A program made the position numbers and the translations under genes. This document shows, piece by piece, positions 17,378-28,052 of a stretch of DNA of 35,832 bases (position 1 is its first letter; every line of letters begins with the position of its first letter). Origin of the DNA: Thorsellia anophelis DSM 18579 (GTDB taxonomy: Bacteria; Pseudomonadota; Gammaproteobacteria; Enterobacterales; Thorselliaceae); contig NZ_FOHV01000028.1 in assembly GCF_900111395.1 (NCBI RefSeq), positions 1 to 35,832 of the forward strand. The letters run 5' to 3'. The notes beneath the pieces are model-generated. The model made no database searches, was not told the origin of the DNA, and worked only from the letters and a program-made list of their open reading frames with translations.

Positions 17378-19144
17378 ATGCAACTACCTATAAAAGAATT
17401 TGATGCGGTTGTAATTGGAGCTGGTGGCGCTGGAATGCGCGCTGCTCTTCAAATATCGCAAAACGGTTTTTCATGTGCGTTATTATCAAAAGTATTCCCT
17501 ACACGTTCCCATACAGTTTCAGCCCAAGGCGGTATCACCGTTGCATTAGGTAATACCCATGAGGATAACTGGGAATGGCATATGTATGACACCGTAAAAG
17601 GCTCTGATTATATTGGTGATCAAGATGCAATAGAATATATGTGTAATACAGGTCCGGAAGCAATTTTAGAATTAGAGCACATGGGATTACCCTTCTCTCG
17701 CCTTGAAGATGGTCGTATTTATCAGCGCCCTTTCGGTGGACAGTCCAAAAACTTTGGTGGTGAACAAGCTGCAAGAACTGCTGCTGCTGCAGATAGAACA
17801 GGACATGCTCTTCTTCATACTCTTTACCAACAAAACATTAAAAACAACACCAATATTTTCTCTGAATGGTATGCACTAGATTTAGTTAAAAATCAAGATG
17901 GTGCAATTGTTGGATGTACAGCCATGTGTATTGAAACTGGTGAAATCGTCTATTTCAAATCAAAAGCAACGATTCTTGCTACAGGTGGTGCAGGCCGTAT
18001 TTATCAATCAACTACGAATGCTCACATTAATACCGGGGATGGTGTTGGTATGGCACTTCGTGCTGGTGTACCTGTTCAAGATATGGAAATGTGGCAATTT
18101 CACCCTACAGGAATAGCAGGTGCCGGCGTACTTGTAACTGAAGGTTGTCGCGGCGAAGGTGGGTACTTATTAAATAACCAAGGCGAACGTTTTATGGAAC
18201 GTTATGCTCCTAATGCTAAAGATCTTGCAGGTAGAGATGTTGTCGCACGTTCAATTATGATTGAAATTCGTGAAGGCAGAGGGTGTGATGGGCCATGGGG
18301 ACCACATGCTAAGCTTAAATTAGACCATTTAGGAAAAGAAGTTCTTGAATCACGCCTACCTGGAATTTTAGAGTTATCAAGAACATTTGCTCATGTTGAT
18401 CCAATTAAAGAACCGATACCTGTTATTCCAACATGTCACTATATGATGGGTGGAATACCAACTAAGGTAACAGGCCAAGCCATTCGAGTAAATGAAAAAG
18501 GAGAAGATGAAGTTATTCCTGGTTTATTTGCAGTAGGTGAAATTGCCTGTGTGTCAGTTCATGGTGCCAATAGACTTGGTGGAAATTCACTACTTGACTT
18601 AGTTGTATTCGGCCGTTCAGCAGGATTACATTTAGCTGAATCAATCGCAGAGCAAGGTTCACTAAGAAAAGCAAGTGATTCAGATTTAGAAGCATCATTA
18701 AGCCGTTTAAACCGCTGGGAAAATACAAAATCTGGAGAAGATCCAGTTCAAATACGTAAAGATCTTCAAGCTTGCATGCAAAACAATTTCTCAGTATTTA
18801 GAGAAGGTGATGCGATGGCTGAAGGTTTAGAGCAGCTTAAAGCAATTCGTGAACGATTAAATGAAGCTAAATTAGATGATAATTCAAAAGAATTTAATAC
18901 TCAGCGTATTGAATGTTTAGAGTTAGATAATTTAATGGCAACCGCTATTGCAACAGCTTACTCTGCAAATTATCGGACAGAAAGCCGTGGTGCTCATAGT
19001 CGTTTTGATTTCCCTGAACGTGATGATGAAAATTGGTTATGCCATTCTCTTTTCAAACCTGAAACAGAAGAAATGACCAGACGTGAAGTCAATATGCAAC
19101 CTAAGTTGCGTGATGCGTTTCCACCTAAGATACGTTCTTACTAG
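17378..19144 (+). CDS. sdhA: succinate dehydrogenase flavoprotein subunit
   Basis: It oxidises succinate to fumarate on a covalent FAD. The dinucleotide fold GAGGAGMRA (14-22), the FAD-linking H45 in [10 protein letters not shown], the substrate-side motif QFHPTGI and the catalytic-Arg region GRDVVARS are intact. It is 588 aa, the same as E. coli SdhA. The ATG follows the sdhD stop with no gap, and its GGAG lies inside sdhD, so translation is probably coupled. Confidence 0.98.
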   Translation: MQLPIKEFDAVVIGAGGAGMRAALQISQNGFSCALLSKVFPTRSHTVSAQGGITVALGNTHEDNWEWHMYDTVKGSDYIGDQDAIEYMCNTGPEAILELEHMGLPFSRLEDGRIYQRPFGGQSKNFGGEQAARTAAAADRTGHALLHTLYQQNIKNNTNIFSEWYALDLVKNQDGAIVGCTAMCIETGEIVYFKSKATILATGGAGRIYQSTTNAHINTGDGVGMALRAGVPVQDMEMWQFHPTGIAGAGVLVTEGCRGEGGYLLNNQGERFMERYAPNAKDLAGRDVVARSIMIEIREGRGCDGPWGPHAKLKLDHLGKEVLESRLPGILELSRTFAHVDPIKEPIPVIPTCHYMMGGIPTKVTGQAIRVNEKGEDEVIPGLFAVGEIACVSVHGANRLGGNSLLDLVVFGRSAGLHLAESIAEQGSLRKASDSDLEASLSRLNRWENTKSGEDPVQIRKDLQACMQNNFSVFREGDAMAEGLEQLKAIRERLNEAKLDDNSKEFNTQRIECLELDNLMATAIATAYSANYRTESRGAHSRFDFPERDDENWLCHSLFKPETEEMTRREVNMQPKLRDAFPPKIRSY

Positions 19145-19165
19145 TTAATTAATCAGGATATAGCC

Positions 19166-19882
19166 ATGAGAATTGAATTTTCTATCTATCGTTACAATCC
19201 AGATGTCGACCAAAAGCCTCGTATGCAAGATTACAGCTTAGAGGTACCTGAAGGTCGTGATATGATGGTACTAGATGCTCTAATTTTGCTAAAAGAGCAA
19301 GATTCTAGCCTATCTTTCCGCCGCTCTTGCCGTGAAGGTGTTTGTGGTTCTGATGGGATTAATATGAACGGCAAGAATGGTCTTGCTTGTATTACGCCAT
19401 TATCGTCTTTAAAAAATAAAACCAATAAAATTGTAATTCGTCCATTACCTGGTTTGCCTGTTGTTCGAGATTTAATCGTCGATATGGCGCAGTTCTATAC
19501 TCAGTACGAAAAAATAAAACCTTATTTAATTACGGATGGAAGTGCAAAGCCTGAACGTGAGTTTTTGCAATCACCAGAAGAAAGAGAAAAATTAGATGGG
19601 TTATATGAATGCATCATGTGTGCGTGTTGCTCAACGTCTTGTCCATCATTCTGGTGGAATCCAGAGAAATTTATAGGGCCTGCAGGCTTGCTTGCAGCAT
19701 ATCGTTTCTTAATTGATAGTCGTGATACTCAAACAGCAAACCGTTTAGAAAATCTTGATGATGCCTTCAGTGTATTTAGATGTCATGGCATCATGAACTG
19801 TGTTAGTGTGTGTCCTAAAGGATTGAACCCAACACAAGCGATCGGTCATATCAAATCGATGCTTCTATCGCAAAGTGCATAA
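19166..19882 (+). CDS. sdhB: succinate dehydrogenase iron-sulfur subunit
   Basis: It carries electrons from SdhA to quinone through three clusters. The [2Fe-2S] ligands lie in CREGVCGSDG and a later Cys, and the [4Fe-4S] and [3Fe-4S] ligands lie in CIMCACCSTSCP and CHGIMNCVSVCPKGLNP. It is 238 aa, equal to E. coli SdhB. AGGA lies before the ATG, and an intrinsic terminator follows. Confidence 0.98.
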   Translation: MRIEFSIYRYNPDVDQKPRMQDYSLEVPEGRDMMVLDALILLKEQDSSLSFRRSCREGVCGSDGINMNGKNGLACITPLSSLKNKTNKIVIRPLPGLPVVRDLIVDMAQFYTQYEKIKPYLITDGSAKPEREFLQSPEEREKLDGLYECIMCACCSTSCPSFWWNPEKFIGPAGLLAAYRFLIDSRDTQTANRLENLDDAFSVFRCHGIMNCVSVCPKGLNPTQAIGHIKSMLLSQSA

Positions 19883-19890
19883 TGAATATC

Positions 19891-19918
19891 GGCTTAGTTT
19901 AACAACTAAGCCTTTTTT
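19891..19918 (+). terminator. intrinsic terminator between sdhB and sucA
   Basis: A 9-bp perfect stem (19891-19899 with 19904-19912), loop TAAC, then six Ts. It is 9 bp after the sdhB stop and would end much of the sdhCDAB transcript before sucA. Confidence 0.9.
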
Positions 19919-19955
19919 AATGTTATAAATTGTAACTATTAGGGAATCGCTTGCT

Positions 19956-22751
19956 ATGCAAAATAACTTAATGAAAGATTGGCTCGATAACTCTTATCTT
20001 GCTGGAGCAAATCAGGGATATATTGAAGATATATATGAGTCGTATCTTGACGACCCAAATTCAGTTGAAGCTAGCTGGCGAGAAATTTTCGATGCTATGC
20101 CACAAGCAAGCAATACAGATGTTGCACATTCAGCGCTCAGAGACTATTTTAGGGAAGCTGCAAAAAATCCATTAGCTAATGCTAGTAATCAAACTCAAAA
20201 TGGCGCTCTAAATGCTAAACAAATTCGTGTATTAGAATTGATAGATGCTTATAGAATAAGGGGACATCAAGCGGCTAACCTAGATCCATTAGGTTTATGG
20301 GAGCGCCCTTGTGTTGATGAACTAAACCTTTCTTATTATCAACTAGACGACCAAGATTTAGAAAGCTCATTTAATGTTGGTTCCTTTGCTCACGGTAAAG
20401 AAACCATGAAATTAAAAGACCTCTTTGCAGTACTGAAAAGAACTTATTGTGGCAATATTGGTGCAGAATACATGCACCTTACAGATACGAATGAGAAGCG
20501 CTGGATCCAGCAGCGTCTTGAATCAGCAAATGGTCAACCTCAATTTACTTTAGAAGAACAAAAAAGATTTTTAAATGAGTTGACAGCAGCAGACGGCTTA
20601 GAAAGATACTTAGGCGCAAAATTCCCAGGTGCAAAACGCTTTTCACTTGAAGGCGGTGATGCATTAGTTCCTATGCTAAAAGAAATTATACGCCATGGGG
20701 GTAAAAATGGTGCTCGCGAAGTTGTTATGGGCATGGCGCATCGTGGTCGTTTAAATGTTTTAGTCAATGTACTAGGTAAGCGCCCTGAAGAGTTATTCGA
20801 TGAATTTGCAGGAAAACACGATCATCACTTAGGAACAGGTGATGTTAAGTACCATCAAGGTTTCTCTTCAGATTTTAGCACTGAAGGTGGTAATGTTCAT
20901 TTAGCTCTAGCCTTTAATCCATCTCACCTTGAAATCGTGAGCCCTGTTGTTATGGGTTCAGTTAGAGCAAGACGTGATAGATTACCAGCTGGTTCGAATG
21001 TGTTACCTATCACAATCCATGGTGATTCTGCAGTTGCAGGTCAAGGGGTTGTACAAGAAACTCTGAACATGTCACAAGCAAGAGGTTATGAAGTCGGTGG
21101 TACCGTTAGAATTGTGATTAATAATCAAATCGGATTTACAACCTCTAATCCTCAAGACACGCGCTCAACTGAGTATTGTACAGATATCGCTAAAATGGTT
21201 CAGTCACCCATTTTTCATGTGAATGCTGATGATCCTGAAGCCGTTATATTTGTGTCAAGATTAGCTCTTGATTTTAGAAATACATTTAAGCGTGATGTGA
21301 TGATAGATCTCGTTTGTTATCGCCGCCATGGCCATAACGAAGCTGATGAGCCAAATGCAACTCAGCCATTAATGTACCAAAAAATCAAAAAACACCCAAC
21401 ACCAAGGCAAGTATATGCTGACTATCTAGTTTCAAAAAACTTGATTGACTCTGATACAGCAAATGAAATGGCTAACTTATATCGTGATGCCCTTGATAAA
21501 GGTGATTGTGTTGTAGATGAATGGCGCCCTATGGCAGCCGGTGCCGTATCATGGCAATCATACCTTAACCGTGAATGGGATGAGGCCTATGCAAGCACAG
21601 TTGAAATGGGACGTCTACAAGACTTAGCTAGAAGAATTAGTACGATACCAGATCACATTACCGCTCACCCTCGTGTTGCAAAAATTTATAGTGACCGAGC
21701 AGAAATGGCTGAAGGAATAAAACCATTTGACTGGGGCGCTGCTGAAACCTTAGCTTATGCAACTCTTGTTGATCAACATATCGCTGTTCGTATCTCTGGT
21801 GAAGATGCTGGTCGTGGTACATTCTTCCATCGTCATGCTGTTGTGCATAGTCAAACTGATGGTGATGCTTATATCCCATTAAAATGTGTTCATAATACTC
21901 AAGGCGAATTTAATGTTTGGGACTCAGTTTTATCTGAAGAAGCAGTACTAGCTTTTGAGTATGGTTATTCGACAGCTGAACCACGCATCCTTAATATTTG
22001 GGAAGCCCAATTTGGCGACTTTGCAAATGGTGCACAGGTAGTCATCGACCAATTTATCAGTTCAGGTGAACAAAAATGGGGTCGTTTATGTGGTCTTGTC
22101 ATGCTATTACCTCATGGATATGAAGGTCAAGGCCCAGAACACTCCTCTGCAAGACTTGAACGTTACTTGCAACTATGTGCTGAGCAAAATATGCAAGTTT
22201 GTGTTCCGTCTACGCCTGCACAAGTTTATCACATGCTGCGCCGTCAAATGCTAAGACCGATGCGTCGTCCATTAGTCGTGATGTCGCCAAAATCTCTATT
22301 ACGTCACCCATTAGCTGTTTCAACGCTTGATGAGCTTGCCAATGGGACATTCCAAAATGTAATTGATGAAATAGATGCACTTGATCCAAAATCAATTAAT
22401 CGCGTTGTACTTTGCTCTGGTAAAGTCTATTACGATTTATTAGAAATGCGTCGTAAAGAAGAACTTAACGGTGTTGCAATTGTTCGTATTGAGCAACTTT
22501 ACCCATTCCCTCATAAAGAGATTCAGAGCGTGTTAGCTAAATATGCTCATGTTACTGATTGGGTCTGGTGTCAAGAAGAACCTTTAAACCAAGGTGCTTG
22601 GTACTGCAGTCAGCATAACTTTAGAGAAGCAATCCCATCTGGTGCGAAACTTCGTTATGCAGGTCGTCCGGCTTCAGCATCCCCTGCTGTAGGTTATACT
22701 TCTGTGCATCAAGAACAACAGCAAGCACTCATTATTGATGCGTTGAAATAA
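19956..22751 (+). CDS. sucA: 2-oxoglutarate dehydrogenase E1 component
   Basis: This is the thiamine-diphosphate-dependent E1 of the 2-oxoglutarate dehydrogenase complex, which decarboxylates 2-oxoglutarate and passes the succinyl group to SucB. Family motifs: the N-terminal SYLAGANQGYIEDIYESYL, GMAHRGRLNVLVN, GDSAVAGQGVVQETLNMS (ThDP/Mg region), CYRRHGHNEADEP, and LPHGYEGQGPEHSSARLER. It is 931 aa (933 in E. coli), collinear by eye. Only 73 bp and a terminator separate it from sdhB, and no strong promoter was found in that gap, so expression may depend on readthrough. Confidence 0.98.
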   Translation: MQNNLMKDWLDNSYLAGANQGYIEDIYESYLDDPNSVEASWREIFDAMPQASNTDVAHSALRDYFREAAKNPLANASNQTQNGALNAKQIRVLELIDAYRIRGHQAANLDPLGLWERPCVDELNLSYYQLDDQDLESSFNVGSFAHGKETMKLKDLFAVLKRTYCGNIGAEYMHLTDTNEKRWIQQRLESANGQPQFTLEEQKRFLNELTAADGLERYLGAKFPGAKRFSLEGGDALVPMLKEIIRHGGKNGAREVVMGMAHRGRLNVLVNVLGKRPEELFDEFAGKHDHHLGTGDVKYHQGFSSDFSTEGGNVHLALAFNPSHLEIVSPVVMGSVRARRDRLPAGSNVLPITIHGDSAVAGQGVVQETLNMSQARGYEVGGTVRIVINNQIGFTTSNPQDTRSTEYCTDIAKMVQSPIFHVNADDPEAVIFVSRLALDFRNTFKRDVMIDLVCYRRHGHNEADEPNATQPLMYQKIKKHPTPRQVYADYLVSKNLIDSDTANEMANLYRDALDKGDCVVDEWRPMAAGAVSWQSYLNREWDEAYASTVEMGRLQDLARRISTIPDHITAHPRVAKIYSDRAEMAEGIKPFDWGAAETLAYATLVDQHIAVRISGEDAGRGTFFHRHAVVHSQTDGDAYIPLKCVHNTQGEFNVWDSVLSEEAVLAFEYGYSTAEPRILNIWEAQFGDFANGAQVVIDQFISSGEQKWGRLCGLVMLLPHGYEGQGPEHSSARLERYLQLCAEQNMQVCVPSTPAQVYHMLRRQMLRPMRRPLVVMSPKSLLRHPLAVSTLDELANGTFQNVIDEIDALDPKSINRVVLCSGKVYYDLLEMRRKEELNGVAIVRIEQLYPFPHKEIQSVLAKYAHVTDWVWCQEEPLNQGAWYCSQHNFREAIPSGAKLRYAGRPASASPAVGYTSVHQEQQQALIIDALK

Positions 22752-22757
22752 TGAGCC

Positions 22758-22802
22758 AATATCAGCACGGCTACACTTTTATGTTAGCCATGCTGATATT
22801 TT
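22758..22802 (+). terminator. long hairpin between sucA and sucB
   Basis: Arms 22758-22772 and 22786-22800 pair with one internal mismatch around a 13-nt loop, followed by only TTTT. It starts 7 bp after the sucA stop. It is likely a leaky terminator or a 3'-end stabiliser rather than a full stop. Confidence 0.6.
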
Positions 22803-22880
22803 AACTAAAATGTATTGAAAATTCTGTGCCAACACGTATTTACGTCAATATTAATGAGTGAGTTAAAAAAGGAATTATAT

Positions 22881-24071
22881 ATGAGCAGCTATGAGATACT
22901 TGTACCCGTACTTCCAGAATCAGTCGCAGATGCAACAATAGCGACATGGCATAAAAAAGTAGGTGACACGGTAAATCGTGATGAAGTGATTGTCGAAATT
23001 GAAACCGATAAAGTTGTACTAGAGGTTCCAGCAACCGAAAGCGGTGTAATTGAAGCAATTTTAGAAGAAGAAGGCGCAACGGTATTAGGCCAACAAGTCA
23101 TTGGGCGTGTTAAAGCTGGCGCGGTGGCTAAACCACTAGCTAATGAAGCGCCGAGCGCCCCTGCAGCAGTTGCACAGGCCACAGATGCTCATGATGCTAT
23201 CAGCCCAAGTGTTAGACGTTTAATTGCTGAGCATAACTTAGATGTAACTGGCATTAAGGGTACTGGTGTTGATAATCGTCTGACAAAAGAAGATGTTGAA
23301 AAACATATCGCTAACCAAAAGAAAGCACCTGCTAAAACGGCATCCGATGCTCAAGTCGCACCTTTAGGATTGCGTGAAGAAAAACGGGTTCCGATGACTC
23401 GTCTTCGTAAACGTATTGCTGAGAGATTGTTAGAAGCAAAAAATAATACTGCAATGTTGACAACATTTAATGAAATCAACATGAAACCAATCATGGACAT
23501 GCGTAAACAATATGGTGAAGCATTTGAAAAGCGTCATGGCGTGAGACTTGGATTTATGTCGTTTTATGTTAAAGCCGTTGTTGAAGCATTAAAACGCTAC
23601 CCTGAAGTCAATGCATCGCTTGATGGAGAAGATGTCGTTTACCGTAATTTCTTTGACATCAGTATTGCAGTTTCCACCCCACGAGGATTAGTCACCCCAG
23701 TCCTTAGAAATGCAGAGCTAATGGGTATGGCTGATATTGAAAAAGGCATAAAAGCCCTTGCTGTTAAAGGACAAGAAGGTAAATTAACTGTTGAAGAACT
23801 AACAGGTGGTAACTTCACCATTACCAATGGCGGTGTTTTTGGTTCTCTTATGTCAACACCTATCATCAATCCACCACAAAGCGCTATCTTAGGCATGCAT
23901 GCAATTAAAGACAGGCCTATGGCTGTGAATGGACAAGTCGTTATTTTACCTATGATGTACTTAGCGTTATCTTACGATCACCGCATCATAGATGGCCGAG
24001 AATCTGTTGGATTCTTAGTGACTGTTAAAGAATTACTAGAAGATCCAGCTAGATTGATTCTTGACGTTTAA
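22881..24071 (+). CDS. sucB: dihydrolipoyl succinyltransferase, 2-oxoglutarate dehydrogenase E2
   Basis: It forms the core of the complex and makes succinyl-CoA. The order is: lipoyl domain (1 to about 78) with the lipoylated K44 in ETDKVVLEV; an Ala/Pro linker; an E1/E3-binding domain ([14 protein letters not shown]...GRLTKEDV type); a second linker; and the acyltransferase domain ending in [15 protein letters not shown] with the catalytic His. The ATG at 22881 was chosen for its AAAGGA and its match to the E. coli start; an ATG at 22815 would add 22 unlike residues. Length is 396 aa. Confidence 0.97.
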   Translation: MSSYEILVPVLPESVADATIATWHKKVGDTVNRDEVIVEIETDKVVLEVPATESGVIEAILEEEGATVLGQQVIGRVKAGAVAKPLANEAPSAPAAVAQATDAHDAISPSVRRLIAEHNLDVTGIKGTGVDNRLTKEDVEKHIANQKKAPAKTASDAQVAPLGLREEKRVPMTRLRKRIAERLLEAKNNTAMLTTFNEINMKPIMDMRKQYGEAFEKRHGVRLGFMSFYVKAVVEALKRYPEVNASLDGEDVVYRNFFDISIAVSTPRGLVTPVLRNAELMGMADIEKGIKALAVKGQEGKLTVEELTGGNFTITNGGVFGSLMSTPIINPPQSAILGMHAIKDRPMAVNGQVVILPMMYLALSYDHRIIDGRESVGFLVTVKELLEDPARLILDV

Positions 24072-24080
24072 TCATACTTG

Positions 24081-24121
24081 TTTCATTCTGAGTTAGCATT
24101 CACATCTCACTCAGAATGAAA
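24081..24121 (+). terminator. 13-bp hairpin between sucB and sucC
   Basis: Arms 24081-24093 and 24109-24121 pair perfectly around a 15-nt loop, followed by TCTCATTTTTC, an interrupted T tract. It begins 9 bp after the sucB stop. This may be a partial terminator or an mRNA-stabilising element. Confidence 0.6.
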
Positions 24122-24190
24122 TCTCATTTTTCTTTTGCAAAGATTATCATAAACTTTGCACATTTTTTAACTCAACAAGGGACACAATCA

Positions 24191-25351
24191 ATGAACTTAC
24201 ATGAGTATCAAGCAAAACAATTATTTGCACGCTATGGCATGCCTGTACCAGTCGGCTACGCTTGTTCTACACCAAGAGAAGCGGAAGAAGCCGCTTCTAA
24301 AATCGGTGGCGATCACTGGGTCGTGAAATGCCAAGTTCACGCAGGTGGCCGCGGAAAAGCTGGTGGTGTGAAACTTGTTAAAGCAAAAGAAGAAATTAGA
24401 GCGTTTGCAGAACATTGGTTAGGTAAGAATTTAGTGACTTACCAAACTGATGCTAATGGTCAACCTGTTCATCAAATCTTAGTCGAAAATGCAACTGATA
24501 TTGCTAAAGAGCTTTATCTTGGTGCTGTAGTGGATAGAGCAACTCGCAAAATCGTTTTTATGGCATCAACCGAGGGTGGTGTTGAGATTGAAACCGTTGC
24601 AGAGCAAACGCCTCATTTAATTCATAAAATGACAATTGATCCATTAACAGGACCTCAGCCTTATCAAGGTCGTGAGTTAGCGTTTAAATTAGGCTTAAAT
24701 CCTAAGCAAGTTACACAATTTAGCAAAATTTTCATGGGTCTTAGCACCTTATTTATTGAGCGTGATCTTGCTATGGTTGAAATCAACCCATTAGTTATCA
24801 CCACTCAAGGCGATTTGATTTGCCTAGATGGTAAATTAGGCGCAGATGGTAATGCATTATTCAGACAAGCTGACTTACGTGAGATGCGTGATCCAAGTCA
24901 AGAAGATGCTCGTGAATCACGTGCAGCTCAATGGGAACTAAACTATGTTGCATTAGATGGCAATATTGGCTGTATGGTTAATGGTGCTGGGCTCGCCATG
25001 GGCACAATGGATATTGTTAAACTACACGGTGGTGAACCTGCAAACTTCCTAGATGTAGGCGGCGGCGCAACAAAAGAGCGCGTGACTGAAGCATTTAAAA
25101 TTATTTTGTCTGATGAAAATGTAAAAGCAGTACTTGTCAATATTTTTGGTGGGATTGTCCGTTGTGATTTAATTGCTGATGGTATCATCGGGGCAGTGGG
25201 TGAAGTCGGTGTTTCGGTACCTGTCGTTGTTCGCCTTGAAGGGAATAATGCTGAACTTGGCGCGAAAAAATTAGCCGATAGCGGATTAAATATCATTGCT
25301 GCGAAAAGTTTAACCGATGCAGCTGAACAAGTTGTTAACGCAGCTAAATAA
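24191..25351 (+). CDS. sucC: succinyl-CoA synthetase (ADP-forming) beta subunit
   Basis: With SucD it converts succinyl-CoA to succinate while making ATP. The N-terminal ATP-grasp domain begins [33 protein letters not shown] is the nucleotide-binding loop; EINPLV and the C-terminal [11 protein letters not shown] complete the family pattern. The ATG at 24191 with AAGGG upstream gives 386 aa (388 in E. coli); an upstream ATG at 24116 adds residues unlike the family. sucD follows after 15 bp. Confidence 0.97.
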   Translation: MNLHEYQAKQLFARYGMPVPVGYACSTPREAEEAASKIGGDHWVVKCQVHAGGRGKAGGVKLVKAKEEIRAFAEHWLGKNLVTYQTDANGQPVHQILVENATDIAKELYLGAVVDRATRKIVFMASTEGGVEIETVAEQTPHLIHKMTIDPLTGPQPYQGRELAFKLGLNPKQVTQFSKIFMGLSTLFIERDLAMVEINPLVITTQGDLICLDGKLGADGNALFRQADLREMRDPSQEDARESRAAQWELNYVALDGNIGCMVNGAGLAMGTMDIVKLHGGEPANFLDVGGGATKERVTEAFKIILSDENVKAVLVNIFGGIVRCDLIADGIIGAVGEVGVSVPVVVRLEGNNAELGAKKLADSGLNIIAAKSLTDAAEQVVNAAK

Positions 25352-25366
25352 TCATAGGAGCCCAAT

Positions 25367-26239
25367 ATGTCAATTTTAATTAATAAAGATACAAAAGTCA
25401 TTTGCCAAGGATTTACTGGTAGCCAAGGCACCTTCCATTCAGAGCAAGCAATTGCTTACGGTACTCAAATGGTAGGCGGCGTTACGCCAGGTAAAGGCGG
25501 TACAACACATTTAGGTTTACCTGTTTTTAACACTGTACGTGATGCAGTTGAATCGACTGGAGCAACTGCTTCTGTTATTTATGTACCGGCTCCTTTTTGC
25601 AAGGATTCAATTCTAGAAGCTATCGATGCTGGAATCGAACTCATTGTGTGTATCACAGAAGGTATCCCAACATTAGATATGTTGATTGTTAAAGCTAAGT
25701 TAGAACAAACTGGCGTGCGTATGATAGGTCCAAACTGTCCAGGTGTGATTACACCTGATGAATGTAAAATTGGGATTATGCCTGGCCACATCCATAAAGC
25801 GGGTAAAGTTGGCATCGTATCACGTTCTGGGACATTAACGTATGAAGCAGTAAAACAAACCACTGATATCGGTCTTGGTCAATCAACTTGTGTTGGTATT
25901 GGTGGTGACCCTATCCCTGGTTCAAACTTTATTGATATCTTAGCGATGTTCGAAAAAGATCCACAAACTGAAGTAATTGTCATGATAGGTGAAATTGGCG
26001 GAAGTGCAGAAGAAGAAGCTGCAGACTTTATCAAAAAGAATGTCACTAAACCTGTTGTTGGCTACATTGCAGGTGTCACAGCACCTAAAGGAAAACGTAT
26101 GGGGCATGCTGGCGCAATCATTGCAGGTGGAAAAGGCACTGCAGATGAAAAATTTGCAGCCCTTGAAGCAGCTGGTGTTAAAACCGTTCGCAGCCTAGCT
26201 GATATTGGTGATGCTGTTTTAGCGGTTTACAAAAAATAA
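25367..26239 (+). CDS. sucD: succinyl-CoA synthetase alpha subunit
   Basis: This subunit binds CoA and carries the phosphohistidine intermediate. [16 protein letters not shown] is the CoA-binding Rossmann loop, IGPNCPGVI is conserved, and the phosphorylated His lies in [15 protein letters not shown]. It is 290 aa (289 in E. coli). AGGAG precedes the ATG. It is the last gene of the suc operon and is followed by a strong terminator about 120 bp on. Confidence 0.98.
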   Translation: MSILINKDTKVICQGFTGSQGTFHSEQAIAYGTQMVGGVTPGKGGTTHLGLPVFNTVRDAVESTGATASVIYVPAPFCKDSILEAIDAGIELIVCITEGIPTLDMLIVKAKLEQTGVRMIGPNCPGVITPDECKIGIMPGHIHKAGKVGIVSRSGTLTYEAVKQTTDIGLGQSTCVGIGGDPIPGSNFIDILAMFEKDPQTEVIVMIGEIGGSAEEEAADFIKKNVTKPVVGYIAGVTAPKGKRMGHAGAIIAGGKGTADEKFAALEAAGVKTVRSLADIGDAVLAVYKK

Positions 26240-26361
26240 GACTTATTGATAAGTGATCTCGAAAGCGGTTGGTTGACATTAAGGTTGTATTCATGAGTGC
26301 ATGATTTAAAAATACGCTTATGAATTTACAATTGAAACATCAGTCCTCACTCAATTAAGAC

Positions 26362-26396
26362 AAAGCACCAATGTGAATACATTTGGTGCTTTTTTT
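26362..26396 (+). terminator. intrinsic terminator after sucD
   Basis: AAAGCACCAA-TGT pairs with ACA-TTTGGTGCTTT with a one-base bulge and a GAAT loop, then seven Ts. It closes the suc operon and separates it from the converging FMN reductase gene. Confidence 0.9.
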
Positions 26397-26466
26397 ATGG
26401 CATTAATGACCCTTTTGCAGGCCGCTTGCCTGACTCTCTGCCCCTAACAAACAATCGGATACACCA

Positions 26467-27039
26467 TTACGATACCACCGCAATATTAACGGATTTATAG
26501 CACTCAGCGTACAATCTATTTTTATGAATGACCGTCAACATCTGTCTTAATTGAGCATGATAGCGTTCTAGTAAGTTGCCAGTGAGATATTTACCTTCTT
26601 CAAGCTCGCTCTTAGAGAGATAAATTTGTTCATTAAGCACATTTGCTTGCAATGACCTGCCTATATTTCTAAGTGTATTAACTGCATTCCCTCCACTTTT
26701 CGCTGATCCAGCAGTCGCAAATACACCTAATGGTTTATCTGTTAACTCAAACCGTAAATAATCTAATGCATTTTTGAGCGAACCTGAGATACAACCGTGG
26801 TACTCTGGTGAAATCAAGAGTATGCCATCCGCTCGAACAATCAATTGTTTCAAACGCTCTGCACTTGGGTGATTAGCATGAGCATAATCAAAATTAGGTA
26901 GATCTAATGTTCGAACGGAAATATGTTCAATTTTAAATTGAGCATCAGCATGGATTCCCAGATTATTAGCAAGAATACCAGATAAAGCCCCTTCTCTGTA
27001 ACTACCATTAATAATTAAAAGTGTTGGTTTAACCATCAT
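26467..27039 (-). CDS. NAD(P)H-dependent FMN reductase (flavodoxin-like fold)
   Basis: The NADPH-dependent FMN reductase fold shows as a beta-strand then the phosphate loop NGSYREGALS (11-20) and the flavin-contact motif LISPEYHGCISGSLKNALDYL in the middle. Such enzymes (SsuE/ChrR type) reduce FMN. As the last gene of the minus-strand cluster it probably supplies FMNH2 to the two luciferase-like monooxygenases upstream, which need a separate reductase; that link is inference. AGGGA lies before the ATG. Length is 190 aa. Confidence 0.85.
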   Translation of the reverse strand: MMVKPTLLIINGSYREGALSGILANNLGIHADAQFKIEHISVRTLDLPNFDYAHANHPSAERLKQLIVRADGILLISPEYHGCISGSLKNALDYLRFELTDKPLGVFATAGSAKSGGNAVNTLRNIGRSLQANVLNEQIYLSKSELEEGKYLTGNLLERYHAQLRQMLTVIHKNRLYAECYKSVNIAVVS

Positions 27040-27116
27040 AAGAATCCCTTAAGTATTTATTATAATCATTTATTCACAAAATTCTCTTAAAATAACCGAG
27101 ATATTCCCAATGTCTC

Positions 27117-27145
27117 AACAAACATAATTAGCAATCATGTTTGTT
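27117..27145 (-). repeat. hairpin directly after the second binding-protein gene
   Basis: A perfect 9-bp stem (27117-27125 with 27137-27145), 11-nt loop, starts right at the stop codon of the binding-protein gene on the minus strand. There is no U tract, so mRNA 3'-end protection is more likely than termination. Confidence 0.5.
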
Positions 27146-28039
27146 TTAATAGGTAATACCAGGGGGATTAATCTCTGACTGTAAAACGGCTTCATCCTGT
27201 TCTGCAAAACGGGCTAAAATTGTTTGATATGTTCCATTTTCAATTGCGGCATTAATCGACGCCTGCAGGGCATTTACTAACCCATTGCCCTTTTTAGTCG
27301 TAACAGCAACAAGCGCTTTTTTAGGACCAAACCCCACAACTTTTGTTTTACCCGTGAGAGCAGCTTTATAAGCCGCAACAGATTGAGGCCCAAACCAAAC
27401 ATCTGCTCGACCGGATTGAATAAAAAGATCAGCAGAAGCATCATCCGCAACATAAACTAATAGTGCAGGTTCCAGACCTTTTTGCTCATTAATCTCATTC
27501 CACCCCAATAATATTTTTTCTTGATTCGTACCAGATTGGACGATGACTCTCAATCCTGAAATATCTTCAGCGGATTGAATGGATTCGATGGCGCTATTTG
27601 CTTTAACCGTAAATGCTAATGAATCAGCACGATAGGTTGCAAAATCAAATTTTTCTTTTCTAGGTTCAGTTACCGCTATATTCACCAGTGCCACATCATA
27701 ACGACCAGAGGTGATCCCAAGTGGCCAATCTTCCCAAGCAGCCGGTATAATATTCACTTTGAGCCCAAGACTTCCTGCAAGTAATCTTGCAAAATCAACA
27801 TCACTTCCAATTCTATCTCGATTATTAGAAGCTAAAAATGCAATGGGAGGAGCATTATTAGCTGCAATTGCTACAGTCAAAGTACCAGGCTCAATAAAAT
27901 TAAAGTCCTTAGGAATAAGCGCAATAGCTGATGGGACAGGTTCTACAACAATCGGAATCTCTTGAGCCTTAATATCTAAATTAGCTTCTGAGACAAATGA
28001 CAATGCTAACAAACTCAATGCGATTAACCCTTTTTTCAT
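27146..28039 (-). CDS. amino-acid-type ABC transporter substrate-binding protein (second of two)
   Basis: This is a periplasmic binding protein of the polar amino acid/cystine class (SBP family 3). The signal peptide MKKGLIALSLLALSFVSEA is followed by the ligand-binding fold: GSDVDFARLLAGSLGLKV, WEDWPLGITSGRYDVALVNI and VQSGTNQEKILL. It is clearly a paralogue of the protein at 30337-31263; both end INPPG. The ATG at 28039 has GAGAGGGT upstream and starts the signal peptide; longer frames run back into the ATPase gene. It lies 13 bp after the ATPase gene. The ligand is probably a sulfur-containing amino acid, by context. Confidence 0.9.
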   Translation of the reverse strand: MKKGLIALSLLALSFVSEANLDIKAQEIPIVVEPVPSAIALIPKDFNFIEPGTLTVAIAANNAPPIAFLASNNRDRIGSDVDFARLLAGSLGLKVNIIPAAWEDWPLGITSGRYDVALVNIAVTEPRKEKFDFATYRADSLAFTVKANSAIESIQSAEDISGLRVIVQSGTNQEKILLGWNEINEQKGLEPALLVYVADDASADLFIQSGRADVWFGPQSVAAYKAALTGKTKVVGFGPKKALVAVTTKKGNGLVNALQASINAAIENGTYQTILARFAEQDEAVLQSEINPPGITY

Positions 28040-28052
28040 GATACCCTCTCTT

